Below the pieces are notes generated by a model. It was not told the origin of the DNA, searched no databases, and saw nothing but the letters and a program-made list of their open reading frames with translations. Positions 29,512 to 38,001 of a DNA stretch of 64,000 bases are shown here, piece after piece (within the stretch, counting starts at the first letter, position 1; every line of letters starts with the position of its first letter). The stretch is from IMG/VR virus record IMGVR_UViG_3300035665_000002, positions 91,071 to 155,070 of that record; one strand, written 5' to 3'. The translations under genes and the position numbers were made by a program. This DNA is from a virus.

Positions 29512-29517
29512 TTTATA
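29509..29517 (-). promoter_or_regulatory. Start element TATAAAATA with embedded stop codon
   Basis: TATAAA followed at once by ATA, the likely start of the 28957 gene. The TAA within it ends the 29513-30451 gene. Confidence 0.65.
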
Positions 29518-30451
29518 AATCGCCACGCAAAATAGATTTGAAAAACATATGATATATACGATATGTAGCTATCAGTGCAACAACCACCATCACAAGGATT
29601 ATTATCGTTGTTATAGTACCTAGCATATTCAGCGATCCCAATGCTTCGGATGATTTATTTTTGACGTACTCTAAGTCACTTTTAACACCACTTACATCGA
29701 TGGTCTGGAGAATGTTGTTTGTCGATACCGAAGCCAGTCTGTTCCGTGCAGCTCTTGTGCGCGAAGTACCATCGTTTACAAGTGTTTTCATTTCCCCGGT
29801 AGCGTTTTTTATATCGACACTTATCGTTGACATTGCTTGTCGTAGACCAGATTTGGCGGTAGAAATAGCCGATGCGCATGCATTATTTACAGTAATTATG
29901 TATGAATCTATGTCCGCTGTTAGGGCATTTGAAGATGACATAACATCTTTGGTCAATGACGAAATATTTTGCTCCAACGCACGTCCTATATTGTTACGAG
30001 TGTCGTTAAGAATATCGTCGATGGCACCTACGACATCTCTTGCACCGTGCGTCAATACGTTACTTATAGACATCGCCATTTGTCCTATGGTAAGGGCAAT
30101 AGAACCAACCATATCTTCAATGTTTCCAAGGAGTGCTGTAGCATCATCGAGGACGCCATTATCCATGGAAAGTACACTTTTAATCGTATTTGTAGCTTGT
30201 TGTACCATCGCTTGAGCATCCTTAAATACGGTCTTAAATGCGTCATCGACGTAATCATTTATGAGCATGGTACCATCCGTTAAGCCCATTTTTAACAAAA
30301 AGATCTCGTCTCTAATACTCGCTAAAATAGCATCTTGCATGGCTCCTATGATGTAATTAATTGGTCCTAACGCTGGTTTCAGGAGACCTCCTGTTGGATC
30401 GTGCAACGGTGGAGGCATCGTTACAGGAGTGAAAAGTACTGACAAATCCAT
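29513..30451 (-). CDS. Tail-anchored helical protein, paralogue of the 12620 gene
   Basis: 312 residues of long amphipathic helices rich in Ala, Ser, Thr, Asn and Asp, with one C-terminal hydrophobic segment (about 277-297) and a short basic tail. The N-terminal LS...TMPPPL and the C-terminal anchor match the 12620 gene product. A virion membrane or entry-complex protein is possible but unproven. ATG at 30451 directly follows TATAAAA. Confidence 0.83.
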   Translation of the reverse strand: MDLSVLFTPVTMPPPLHDPTGGLLKPALGPINYIIGAMQDAILASIRDEIFLLKMGLTDGTMLINDYVDDAFKTVFKDAQAMVQQATNTIKSVLSMDNGVLDDATALLGNIEDMVGSIALTIGQMAMSISNVLTHGARDVVGAIDDILNDTRNNIGRALEQNISSLTKDVMSSSNALTADIDSYIITVNNACASAISTAKSGLRQAMSTISVDIKNATGEMKTLVNDGTSRTRAARNRLASVSTNNILQTIDVSGVKSDLEYVKNKSSEALGSLNMLGTITTIIILVMVVVALIATYRIYHMFFKSILRGDL

Positions 30452-30788
30452 TTTTATATGAGATTAATACACAAATCTGTACGAACAATGTTATATATAG
30501 TAAAACTAACATGACTTTCAACCAATCTCTTCGAGTTTCGTGATCGTCAACGCGATGATTTGCGAAAACAGTCAGTAATAACAATAGCAAAGTCGGCAGA
30601 ACTATTTCTTGCTTTGGTGGCTCTTTTGTCATAATTTCAGCGACGATTGCAACTATGAATGCCAATTTTAACAACGATAGATGAGCATCTCCGTCGTGAC
30701 CATTTAGTATAAATTTGATATTCACTATTACAACAATTGTTATTATAGTGGACACGATTAATGAAAAAAATCTTAATGGAACTGTCGT
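30357..30788 (-). CDS. Four-pass small membrane protein, about 143 aa, ACG start
   Basis: Four hydrophobic stretches cover most of the protein. AATAAA is followed by ACG at 30788, in frame with the ORF. GTG at 30755 is the alternative, and the first in-frame ATG is over 50 codons in, after the first membrane segment. The 3' end overlaps the next gene by 95 bases, which is unusual for this window; that overlap codes a polar tail. Confidence 0.7.
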   Translation of the reverse strand, partial: TTVPLRFFSLIVSTIITIVVIVNIKFILNGHDGDAHLSLLKLAFIVAIVAEIMTKEPPKQEIVLPTLLLLLLTVFANHRVDDHETRRDWLKVMLVLLYITLFVQICVLISYKNGFVSTFHSCNDASTVARSNRRSPETSVRTN

Positions 30789-30805
30789 TTTATTATAAAT
30801 AAAAC
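30787..30805. terminator. Inverted repeat: end of the 30810 gene and start of the next
   Basis: GTTTTATT, loop ATA, AATAAAAC, a perfect 8-bp stem 4 bases past the stop of the 30810 gene. The same bases form the AATAAAACG start element of the next gene. Confidence 0.6.
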
Positions 30806-30809
30806 ATTT

Positions 30810-31943
30810 TCAAAATAAAGATTTCGATACAACTACACCGTCACAGAGCTCAACGTCGTATATTTCGTGATGCAACATCATCATTTCGCGATCATTGTAA
30901 AGTACCGTTGCTATATATACTCCCATGACTGCTGCAAGTACGTTTGCTTTCACTAAGTTGTTATTTATATGATCATAGTAGATCAGTGGTTTTCCTGCAT
31001 ATTCGCATAATTGATGTTCAACTTCTTCGTAAGTAGCGTCTGGGTATTTTCTGAATCCAGCCAGCGGAGTGATTGTCGTATGAATCACAGAATCTCCAAT
31101 ACACTTATCTACTTCAGACTCTTCACGTGCGTTATCTACACATATTAAAATGTTCCATGCATGCGATGAATAACCTTTCAGAATACTCATGGCATTCATA
31201 TTAAATACAGGACCGTCGATTCCCTCTGACACAAGTGTATTTTTCCACCGAAACACTACTGTACCTGGTGTTATTCTGCAAAGTTTACATAGCTCGCCTC
31301 GATGAGAACAGACGCCAATCTCTTTTTCTGGCGAAGACATTTTCAAGTGTTCAGATGGTGGTCCAGAGTACGTAGAAATAGGTATCGTTATTTTGATAGA
31401 AGGTGATCGTGAAACTTTCGTCCACCGCTTGTCGTCTATTAATTGTGCATGTGTATAATATTTTCCTAACAAGGAATCGTTTACCAGTGCGTCAACGTAT
31501 CCTATCGGTATGGAATTTCTCGGTATGATCAGATTCCGAAAATAAAACGTCTTTAATGGTGGCATATTCCATTGCGAAACTATTTTACAAGAAGTTTTTC
31601 CACAAAGCACTGGTAACAATAGTGGCGATGTCACTAATGTACCGGCAGAACGACTGAAAAAATAGAACATAAGCCATTCCGAATCATTAGATATCATCCA
31701 CGAATATAACGCACCCACACTGCTAAACAGTGACTTTATTGCATCTGCTTCAGTCGTTGGAACACGTTCGTCATTTTCATTATATATGTACAACATTTTG
31801 TTTATTATACGAACGATTATAAGAGGAGCATTATACACGGGTATTAATGTACCATTAATATTTCCATTTGAAGCGTCCCACATCGGCATTCCGACCGATG
31901 TTCTAAGACGCTCGACAACTTCACGGTGTCTTATTGGTTGCGT
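30810..31943 (-). CDS. Unknown protein with Cys/His cluster, about 377 aa, ACG start possible
   Basis: No family recognised. A CSHRGELCKLC cluster in the middle (about residue 210) may bind zinc. AATAAAAA is followed by ACG at 31943, which would add 18 residues before the ATG at 31889. This extension overlaps the Nudix gene in another frame, so the ATG start cannot be excluded. Soluble protein; function unknown. Confidence 0.72.
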   Translation of the reverse strand, partial: TQPIRHREVVERLRTSVGMPMWDASNGNINGTLIPVYNAPLIIVRIINKMLYIYNENDERVPTTEADAIKSLFSSVGALYSWMISNDSEWLMFYFFSRSAGTLVTSPLLLPVLCGKTSCKIVSQWNMPPLKTFYFRNLIIPRNSIPIGYVDALVNDSLLGKYYTHAQLIDDKRWTKVSRSPSIKITIPISTYSGPPSEHLKMSSPEKEIGVCSHRGELCKLCRITPGTVVFRWKNTLVSEGIDGPVFNMNAMSILKGYSSHAWNILICVDNAREESEVDKCIGDSVIHTTITPLAGFRKYPDATYEEVEHQLCEYAGKPLIYYDHINNNLVKANVLAAVMGVYIATVLYNDREMMMLHHEIYDVELCDGVVVSKSLF

Positions 31944-32397
31944 TTTTATTATATTCCGATTCCAACAAACGCAGCGAAATGATGAGTCTTGATTTTATTA
32001 AAGCTAGTCTTGGATTCAGCGCTCTACCAGAAGACATACTTATAAGATCACTTATAGTAACCCATATACCGCATCCTTGACAATCGACCGCATCATCCGC
32101 AATCCTTGATACAATGAACAAATATTTTGCGCCCTCGCTGTATATATCAAAAGAATCTAACATTTGTGGTTGCTCGATACCCAATTCCTCGCTAAATTCA
32201 CGCGAAGCCGTTTCTAGCACCGAACTATCCTCGGTGCTTATTTTGCCTCCTGGATCTGACAAGCACTCTACACCATCTCTATTTTCAATCATTAGCAACA
32301 TTGTTACTTTGCCCTCCTTGTTAAATTTCCAACAAATAAGGCCTGCTGCACGTACCTCTACACGGGCACCCCGATAGTCATGCCAGAAAGATTCCAT
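31921..32397 (-). CDS. Nudix hydrolase
   Basis: Contains a Nudix box: GGKISTE, then REFSEELGI (about residues 49-73) with the REFxEE core intact. The spacing between the first Glu and REF is two residues longer than usual. Nudix enzymes split nucleoside diphosphate derivatives; viral ones include mRNA decapping enzymes (poxvirus D9/D10), a plausible but unproven role here. At 158 residues it is a bare Nudix domain. ATG directly follows TATAAA. Confidence 0.88.
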   Translation of the reverse strand: MESFWHDYRGARVEVRAAGLICWKFNKEGKVTMLLMIENRDGVECLSDPGGKISTEDSSVLETASREFSEELGIEQPQMLDSFDIYSEGAKYLFIVSRIADDAVDCQGCGIWVTISDLISMSSGRALNPRLALIKSRLIISLRLLESEYNKNATNKTP

Positions 32398-32406
32398 TTT
32401 ATAAAA

Positions 32407-32910
32407 TTATGCTGCACGACGTCCCATATTGTTGCGCAAAATTCGCAATCGTTCTAGATCTCTCAACATGGCAATATGTTCCGACCCTGGTCGCAGAGAG
32501 AGATCTTCAGCAACGCTATTAAACGAAACTTCCCCGGTTTCTGTCGTCAGAACAATCATATCAATCATTTCGTCGAAAACCTCGACGTCGGTGTGAATCT
32601 TTACCCAACTTGATCCACGTTTTAACATCAACGGATACTCGATAGAAGAATCCATTAATTCAGCTATCATGAGTTTAAGTAATCCGGTATCAGAACCGTA
32701 TTCGACTATTATTTTTTGTGAAATTTGATTAAATTTTCCTACTGGATCGTTGAGCTGCTCCATTCTTTTAATTAATAATTGTGTTATCTCCAGATGAGTC
32801 ACGAATGACAATGTATTACCGACGTCTATGTTCCTGTTATTAAAACCATGCATTTGATTATCGTCCGAACCTGCACCAGAATGTAAACTTTCATTATCAG
32901 AATCGGCCAT
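32407..32910 (-). CDS. RNA polymerase subunit RPB6-like
   Basis: 168 residues. An acidic N terminus (MADSDNESLHSG...) is followed by VTHLEITQLLIKRMEQL and, later, LMIAELMDSSIEYPLMLKRG. This follows the RPB6 pattern T.yE...li..Ra.ql ... iA..El....ip..i.R, and an acidic N-terminal tail is also typical. It would be part of the viral polymerase with the two RPB1 halves and the RPB10-like protein. ATG at 32910 directly follows TATAAAA; an upstream in-frame ATG is less likely. Confidence 0.75.
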   Translation of the reverse strand: MADSDNESLHSGAGSDDNQMHGFNNRNIDVGNTLSFVTHLEITQLLIKRMEQLNDPVGKFNQISQKIIVEYGSDTGLLKLMIAELMDSSIEYPLMLKRGSSWVKIHTDVEVFDEMIDMIVLTTETGEVSFNSVAEDLSLRPGSEHIAMLRDLERLRILRNNMGRRAA

Positions 32911-32951
32911 TTTTATAAATATTTTAATGAAAATAATCATCAGAAATAAAA

Positions 32952-33707
32952 ATGTGGCTATGTTTTTTGCACCTTTCTACTCTACAAATGGGTTCGATTA
33001 CGTGGCTAAATAACAGGCAAAATCTACTATTACATTTCTGTGAGAATGGTTTGAGTTTTACTAGCGGAAACGTTTCAATATTTATACACAAAGAAGATGC
33101 AGTCGTTTATCACTGCAAATCCCCGGCTACTTTCGGTACTATTTGCAATGGTACACATAAGAACATCATAAGTCCAAACATTAAGATAGAGCTTATCAAT
33201 GGAGAATACACGATGACGTCTTTTTCCAGTGAATGTGAGCCATCGTCAATAAAGCTCGATGCTCTTATTCCTAGCTCTATCTCCGGCTCCAAAACCATTA
33301 CTGACCAACTTACAAGAGCCATTTGTTATAACGCTATGATGGATAAATATGATCTTTCTAAACGTGAATATCCAGTTACATTTAATGCAAAAATAACCGT
33401 CGAAACTAGCATATGTTTAACATATAAACATAAGAAAATAGATCTCGATATAGGCACGGTTAAGCATGGCCCGATCGATTTTCTCAAACCAGTGTATAAC
33501 GTTACTTTTCCAGGCGGAAAACCATCTACAGTTTTAGTCGAAGAATACACACATATCGGAACCTTGGGCACTGATATTGTAAAGGATTTTTTGAAGATTT
33601 CTTCGTCAGGTACCGGGATACTCGGCGTCATTCCAGCACTTAGAGATATACCAGAAATATGGTATTTGCGCACAAACAACGGAACGAGATCTCTGATAGT
33701 ATTTTGA
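32952..33707 (+). CDS. Unknown protein, 251 aa
   Basis: No family recognised. The hydrophobic N terminus (MWLCFLHLSTLQ) might be a weak signal or anchor; the rest is beta-rich and polar. ATG at 32952 directly follows AATAAAA. It ends in a perfect AT hairpin. Confidence 0.8.
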   Translation: MWLCFLHLSTLQMGSITWLNNRQNLLLHFCENGLSFTSGNVSIFIHKEDAVVYHCKSPATFGTICNGTHKNIISPNIKIELINGEYTMTSFSSECEPSSIKLDALIPSSISGSKTITDQLTRAICYNAMMDKYDLSKREYPVTFNAKITVETSICLTYKHKKIDLDIGTVKHGPIDFLKPVYNVTFPGGKPSTVLVEEYTHIGTLGTDIVKDFLKISSSGTGILGVIPALRDIPEIWYLRTNNGTRSLIVF

Positions 33708-33708
33708 T

Positions 33709-33725
33709 TTATATTATTAATATAA
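33709..33725. terminator. Inverted repeat between convergent genes
   Basis: TTATATT, loop ATT, AATATAA, directly after the stop at 33707. Confidence 0.6.
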
Positions 33726-33754
33726 GTTGCAGTAATTATTTCTAAGCTATTGTT

Positions 33755-35434
33755 TTACCATCCCATTGGCTTTGCCGTAGCAGCCGCACTATTCACGGGT
33801 TCCAGAGCGGGCATTTCGTCTGGTGTTGATGGTCGACTAACAGGCCGTCCCCATCCTGTAGCTGGCGACGATGGTCGACTAACAGGCCGTCCCCATCCTG
33901 TAACAGGCATGGGCGCAGGGTTCGACCTCTCCGGCGATGATGGTCGACTGACAGGCCGTCCCCATCCCCATGCAGGAGGCGTCCTCACCGGCGATGATGC
34001 TCGTGCCGGTTGAGGCTGTCCTGATTCTGCATCAGGACACCCGAAAAATGCAGGCTTATGCGTAGTCTTTTTCTTCGGCCTCTCCGGCGACGATGCTCGT
34101 GCTGACTGAGGTGTAGCCTTTTTCTTCGGTGGTGTTGCATCTGTCATGCTTAGGAGCCAGGCCCAATCCTTTGCAACGTCGGTACCAGCGTTCAAGGCAT
34201 CCAAGACTTCCTTCGACGGCTTGTGTCCGCCAGCTCTCCATGCAGAGGCGAATATCCCAAGCGTGAGATGTGGCGTCATCCAGTCGCTGAGAACGACATA
34301 TTTAGGATCGTTGAAAATCTTCAAGAGGATCTCGTCAGGTACAACCAAACCACGCTCTACAGCATACGTGAGATACGCGAACGTCGAATGGTTACAAGTG
34401 TCGAGTCCAGGCAGATGTCCGAGAACCATCAACGAATCGTAACTTCGTGGATGTGGGTCCGCGAAATAACGCTCCGTGCTACGGTTGCGAAGGACACACT
34501 CAAATTCCTTCAGAATCTTCATCATTCGAGGACGCGCGAATGCAGACTCAATGCTGATTTGAGTTACCGGAGCACCGTTGTTCAGCAGGAAACGGAGACA
34601 CGATTCACTGTTGCATTCAATAGCGGCACATACCACGACGCTCGTCAGCTTCGTTTTCTTCTGCGCGAGGAAATGCAAACAGTCGCGATGATCGCCTCTC
34701 GCAGCAAACCTGGCCACACTAGAACTGAAGGTAAACTTCTTCTTCTCGCCGCTGTTGTCGCATAATGTCTTGCCATTGCGCAGTGGGGCTGTGTACTTCT
34801 TCTCACCGTACGCGTACAATATCTGCAGCTGTTCTAGATGACCCTCGTATGCGGCAACCTGTGCACCGATGTCTAGTGCCCGCAAAATATTTCGTGGAGG
34901 AAGATCATCACATCTGTTGTCGTTTTCGATCACGTAGAGGATATTGGACAGAACATCGACATCCTTCTCCCGACACGCTCGTCGAATCACGTTGTGGAGC
35001 TGCCAATACGACTCAAGTTTCTTGCCAGATACTGAATACTTATGCGCAAATCTGTAGGCGTCTTCGTTGACTCGAATGAGTTTCTCCGCAGCATCGCCAA
35101 AAATATTCAAGCAGCCCTTCCTGTAAACAATCTTAGTCACCGACTGAGTTGCCGCTCGGATATAGGCAATAGCCAGACTTTCCCAGTTGTCGAAACAGAA
35201 GAATGACTCGATGACCTTCAGCTTGCGCGGATCATTCATAATAGGCTCGAGGGTCTCTCTACCGATAACATCGACTAGTTCCTGCTTGGTGACTTCCACG
35301 GAATACTTCTCGAAGATGTGTGCAGCAACGGCGTCAAAATCCATTGTTACACCATCAACTAGAAACTTACCATCACCTGCATGCAACTTCGTCATTTTGC
35401 ACATCTCCAGATAGGGTTCGAAACTATGTTCCAT
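33755..35434 (-). CDS. Ankyrin-like protein with Pro/Ser/Arg repeat tail, 559 aa
   Basis: The middle (about residues 150-400) has degenerate ankyrin-type units such as ARGDHRDCLHFLAQK and ECNSESCLRFLLNNGAPV. The last 110 residues are disordered, basic and repetitive, with GWGRPVSRPSSP occurring three times and related SPERPKKK motifs. Codon use is GC-rich compared with neighbours. The ATG at 35434 directly follows GATAAA and is preferred over upstream in-frame ATGs that overlap the ligase gene. Ankyrin proteins in large viruses often modify host pathways; the target here is unknown. Confidence 0.83.
   Translation of the reverse strand: MEHSFEPYLEMCKMTKLHAGDGKFLVDGVTMDFDAVAAHIFEKYSVEVTKQELVDVIGRETLEPIMNDPRKLKVIESFFCFDNWESLAIAYIRAATQSVTKIVYRKGCLNIFGDAAEKLIRVNEDAYRFAHKYSVSGKKLESYWQLHNVIRRACREKDVDVLSNILYVIENDNRCDDLPPRNILRALDIGAQVAAYEGHLEQLQILYAYGEKKYTAPLRNGKTLCDNSGEKKKFTFSSSVARFAARGDHRDCLHFLAQKKTKLTSVVVCAAIECNSESCLRFLLNNGAPVTQISIESAFARPRMMKILKEFECVLRNRSTERYFADPHPRSYDSLMVLGHLPGLDTCNHSTFAYLTYAVERGLVVPDEILLKIFNDPKYVVLSDWMTPHLTLGIFASAWRAGGHKPSKEVLDALNAGTDVAKDWAWLLSMTDATPPKKKATPQSARASSPERPKKKTTHKPAFFGCPDAESGQPQPARASSPVRTPPAWGWGRPVSRPSSPERSNPAPMPVTGWGRPVSRPSSPATGWGRPVSRPSTPDEMPALEPVNSAAATAKPMGW
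33828..33966 (-). repeat. Three coding direct repeats, GWGRPVSRPSSP tail
   Basis: Three copies of a 28-29 base unit beginning GATGGTCGACTAACAGGCCG, at about 33828, 33870 and 33939, in the 3' end of the ankyrin-like gene. Confidence 0.85.
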
Positions 35435-35463
35435 TTTATCTGAGGTCATTTTTAGACCTATGT

Positions 35464-35478
35464 AATATTCGTAATATT
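35464..35478. terminator. 3' inverted repeat after the ligase gene
   Basis: AATATT, loop CGT, AATATT, 26 bases past the ligase stop. Confidence 0.5.
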
Positions 35479-35504
35479 TGTAAATGTTTTGTATAGTTTT
35501 CGTA

Positions 35505-37451
35505 CTAGTCTTTTTCCGGTGTTTCACTGATGCGCAAAATCTTTGGATCACGCAATGCACCCTGTGACCCTGTATGTTCGGTGATTTTCTGAAACCTTAT
35601 ATAAGCCCACATTCCAGTGTATTTTTCTGGGTCGTTAACATAGGCGTCGTAAAATTCGCGCTTCATTTCGTTAGAGAAAAATCCCGACGAAACGTAGTTA
35701 GAATTGCCATATCGATATATCAAGTTTGCAGATTCCAGTCCATTTTTCTCTGGCTCTATTCCAACTATCTGGAACCATTCTGTCTCTGTAGTTTTCAGTT
35801 TAATGAGGCTCGTTGAACGCTTGTGCTCATACGGAGCATCGGGATTGTAGACCATGATACCTTCATAGTTTTTAGACATGACCATTTTCAGTGCTGCTTC
35901 GATTCTGGTTTGATCATCGAATTTTACTCCTGGAACAAGCCAAATGCGTGGCCCAGAGTGTGTCCATGTGTTACCAACAGGTGTCCAATGATCTGCGCCC
36001 AGAGTGTCTAGCGTTATGTATTTCTTTAACTCTGTCCATCTTTCAAACGCAGGCATGGGAACGTCTTTTTTTAGCCATGTAAAAACATGATATTCGAGAA
36101 CGTCGATCAATGGTTTGTTACGCTTATACGTATCACCTTTTAGCTCATATGACGCTGCTGCTCCATTGATCTTACCAACTTGCATAGGGACGAGATTTCC
36201 AACATTTGGTTTTGATCCTGCAACATCGTTCAGGACGTTGAACATGCCCAATGGAACACTGTGAATGTAAAGTTCACCATCAAGGATAATTCCTGGCCCA
36301 TGGACAGCTTCTAGCTTGTTTAAAATGACCGTGGCTTCGGCAGCAAACTCATCACCAATATCGTGCTTGTTTCCTCCTCGAGTGAATGCTACAAGTTTGC
36401 CTTCTTTCATATGCATCATTAGTCGCACTCCGTCTAATTTTGGTTGCAAAAAGATCGATGTGAACTTGCGTTTTTTACACTGCTCAATGAGATCTTCCAG
36501 GCATTTTCCGTTAGTGGCTAACATTGGACTCGTAAAGTCGCTAGTATTTCCTGATGCCGGAAATATAGCACCTTCGATCATTTCTACGTTAGGATCCCAC
36601 GGATTCATTAGTTTTTTCTTGATAGATTCACGAACATATGCCATACCTTCTAGCATAAGCTGGTTAACGAGTGTTCTCGATACTTTTGGTACGACATCTA
36701 TCAAATATGTTTGTAAAGATATCGTAAGGTATCTGCCTTCTTCTACGTCATCGAAGACGTACGAAAATGCTGGACCGTCTCGCATAAGTTTAAACCCAAT
36801 GTTTTGAAGTGGTTGTTGTTTTCTACACGTGCTCAAAATCTTAGACAAAAGACGGCCAAGAAAGTAATATCTATGACCATCTTCTAGCTTTCCGAAGTCA
36901 CTCTTTGGATCAGATATACTTCCGGAAACTTTGTTTGACGTCGACGTTATCTTTGCATGCAACAATGTTCCAGCAAGCGTTTCTGTGAGTTTAAGATCGT
37001 CACGTACTCGTGCTAAAAGTCTTGGCATAGCTTCTGTTAAAAATGCACCTTTACCTCCATGACGCGTTGCAACATGGTCACCGAGCTTAACAAGTGCCAT
37101 ACCAAGCGTTGGATGCTGTGAGAACTTACACGTAAGAGCAGCTAAAAGTACTTTTTCATTGCGCACAACGTCGTCCGTAAAAAACTTATCACAAAACTCT
37201 GACACTGATGTATAACGTTCATCTTTCCAAACAAATGAAACTTTTGCAGTGTTATGTAACCAGAGGTTATAATCGTTGTACCACATTGGCATATCGCTTA
37301 GCAAAATGATCGATCCTTGACCGACATTGTTTTTGTTCAATAGTGGCGGAAATACCCATATACAATTGTTTGATACTGTAAATGTCGCAGAGGCCAGTGA
37401 CAAACTTTTCCACGCAGTAGTCTCTAAATCTGACACAGACAATACGTTCAT
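35505..37451 (-). CDS. ATP-dependent DNA ligase
   Basis: Seals nicks in DNA during viral replication and repair. Visible motifs: I, KLDGVR with the adenylated Lys at about residue 337; III, ILDGELY; IV, YEGIMVYN; V, LIKLKTTE. An OB-fold-like C-terminal region follows. The N-terminal 300 residues correspond to the DNA-binding domain of eukaryotic-type ligases. Length (648 aa) is normal for large-virus ATP-dependent ligases. The ATG at 37451 directly follows AATAAA and is preferred to the ATG at 37469. Confidence 0.95.
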   Translation of the reverse strand: MNVLSVSDLETTAWKSLSLASATFTVSNNCIWVFPPLLNKNNVGQGSIILLSDMPMWYNDYNLWLHNTAKVSFVWKDERYTSVSEFCDKFFTDDVVRNEKVLLAALTCKFSQHPTLGMALVKLGDHVATRHGGKGAFLTEAMPRLLARVRDDLKLTETLAGTLLHAKITSTSNKVSGSISDPKSDFGKLEDGHRYYFLGRLLSKILSTCRKQQPLQNIGFKLMRDGPAFSYVFDDVEEGRYLTISLQTYLIDVVPKVSRTLVNQLMLEGMAYVRESIKKKLMNPWDPNVEMIEGAIFPASGNTSDFTSPMLATNGKCLEDLIEQCKKRKFTSIFLQPKLDGVRLMMHMKEGKLVAFTRGGNKHDIGDEFAAEATVILNKLEAVHGPGIILDGELYIHSVPLGMFNVLNDVAGSKPNVGNLVPMQVGKINGAAASYELKGDTYKRNKPLIDVLEYHVFTWLKKDVPMPAFERWTELKKYITLDTLGADHWTPVGNTWTHSGPRIWLVPGVKFDDQTRIEAALKMVMSKNYEGIMVYNPDAPYEHKRSTSLIKLKTTETEWFQIVGIEPEKNGLESANLIYRYGNSNYVSSGFFSNEMKREFYDAYVNDPEKYTGMWAYIRFQKITEHTGSQGALRDPKILRISETPEKD

Positions 37452-37518
37452 TTTATTCGGGAAAAACATTTTACAGTTACGTACGAAACGTGACGTCGTT
37501 ATTCCGAACGATGTTATT

Positions 37519-37534
37519 TTTATTCATTAATAAA
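37519..37534. terminator. 3' inverted repeat after the RPB10-like gene
   Basis: TTTATT, loop CATT, AATAAA, about 5 bases past the stop at 37539. Confidence 0.5.
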
Positions 37535-37538
37535 TATC

Positions 37539-38000
37539 TTATTGAGATTCATTTGCGATAACTTGATCGAGTGACGTAAGATCTCTTATAGGAATTGGTT
37601 TTTGATTCTTGTGCACAACATTTCGATAGCGTTCTCGACTAGCACTTAGAGCCAGCGACGATGGGATTCCAAGAGGAACAGACGAATTCAACAAATGAAC
37701 AGCGTGACACGTTACTGATGCAATATTATGTTGTACTGGAAACAGTGCTCTGTTACAACATGCAACATGCTTAACAACGTTATCAGAGCGTAATTTTCTC
37801 ATCGCTGCCGTGCGTTCAACACCAGTACGAGTCGCAATTAGATCTAAAAGTACGTCCATATCGCCCCATTCTTTACAACACGATGAACAAAACCGTCTCC
37901 CAAAATATGCGGAACAAGTGTCCATTTTTTCATAAGTAATATCGTCAGCGATTCCAAGTTTTAGTTCATCTATAAATAAATCTAACAATTTCCCTTGCAT
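37539..38000 (-). CDS. RNA polymerase subunit RPB10-like, extended
   Basis: The middle of this 153-residue protein reads FCSSCCKEW (Cys pair), an acidic helical stretch with GVERTAAMRKL, then ACCNRALFPVQHNI. This follows the RPB10 order CFTCGK..., helix, RYCCRRMLLTHVDLI, including the paired Cys. RPB10 is normally about 70-80 residues; this one has extensions at both ends, mainly the C terminus. ATG at 38000 directly follows TATAAA, and its TAA is the stop of the upstream nuclease gene. Confidence 0.68.
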   Translation of the reverse strand: MQGKLLDLFIDELKLGIADDITYEKMDTCSAYFGRRFCSSCCKEWGDMDVLLDLIATRTGVERTAAMRKLRSDNVVKHVACCNRALFPVQHNIASVTCHAVHLLNSSVPLGIPSSLALSASRERYRNVVHKNQKPIPIRDLTSLDQVIANESQ

Positions 38001-38001
38001 T

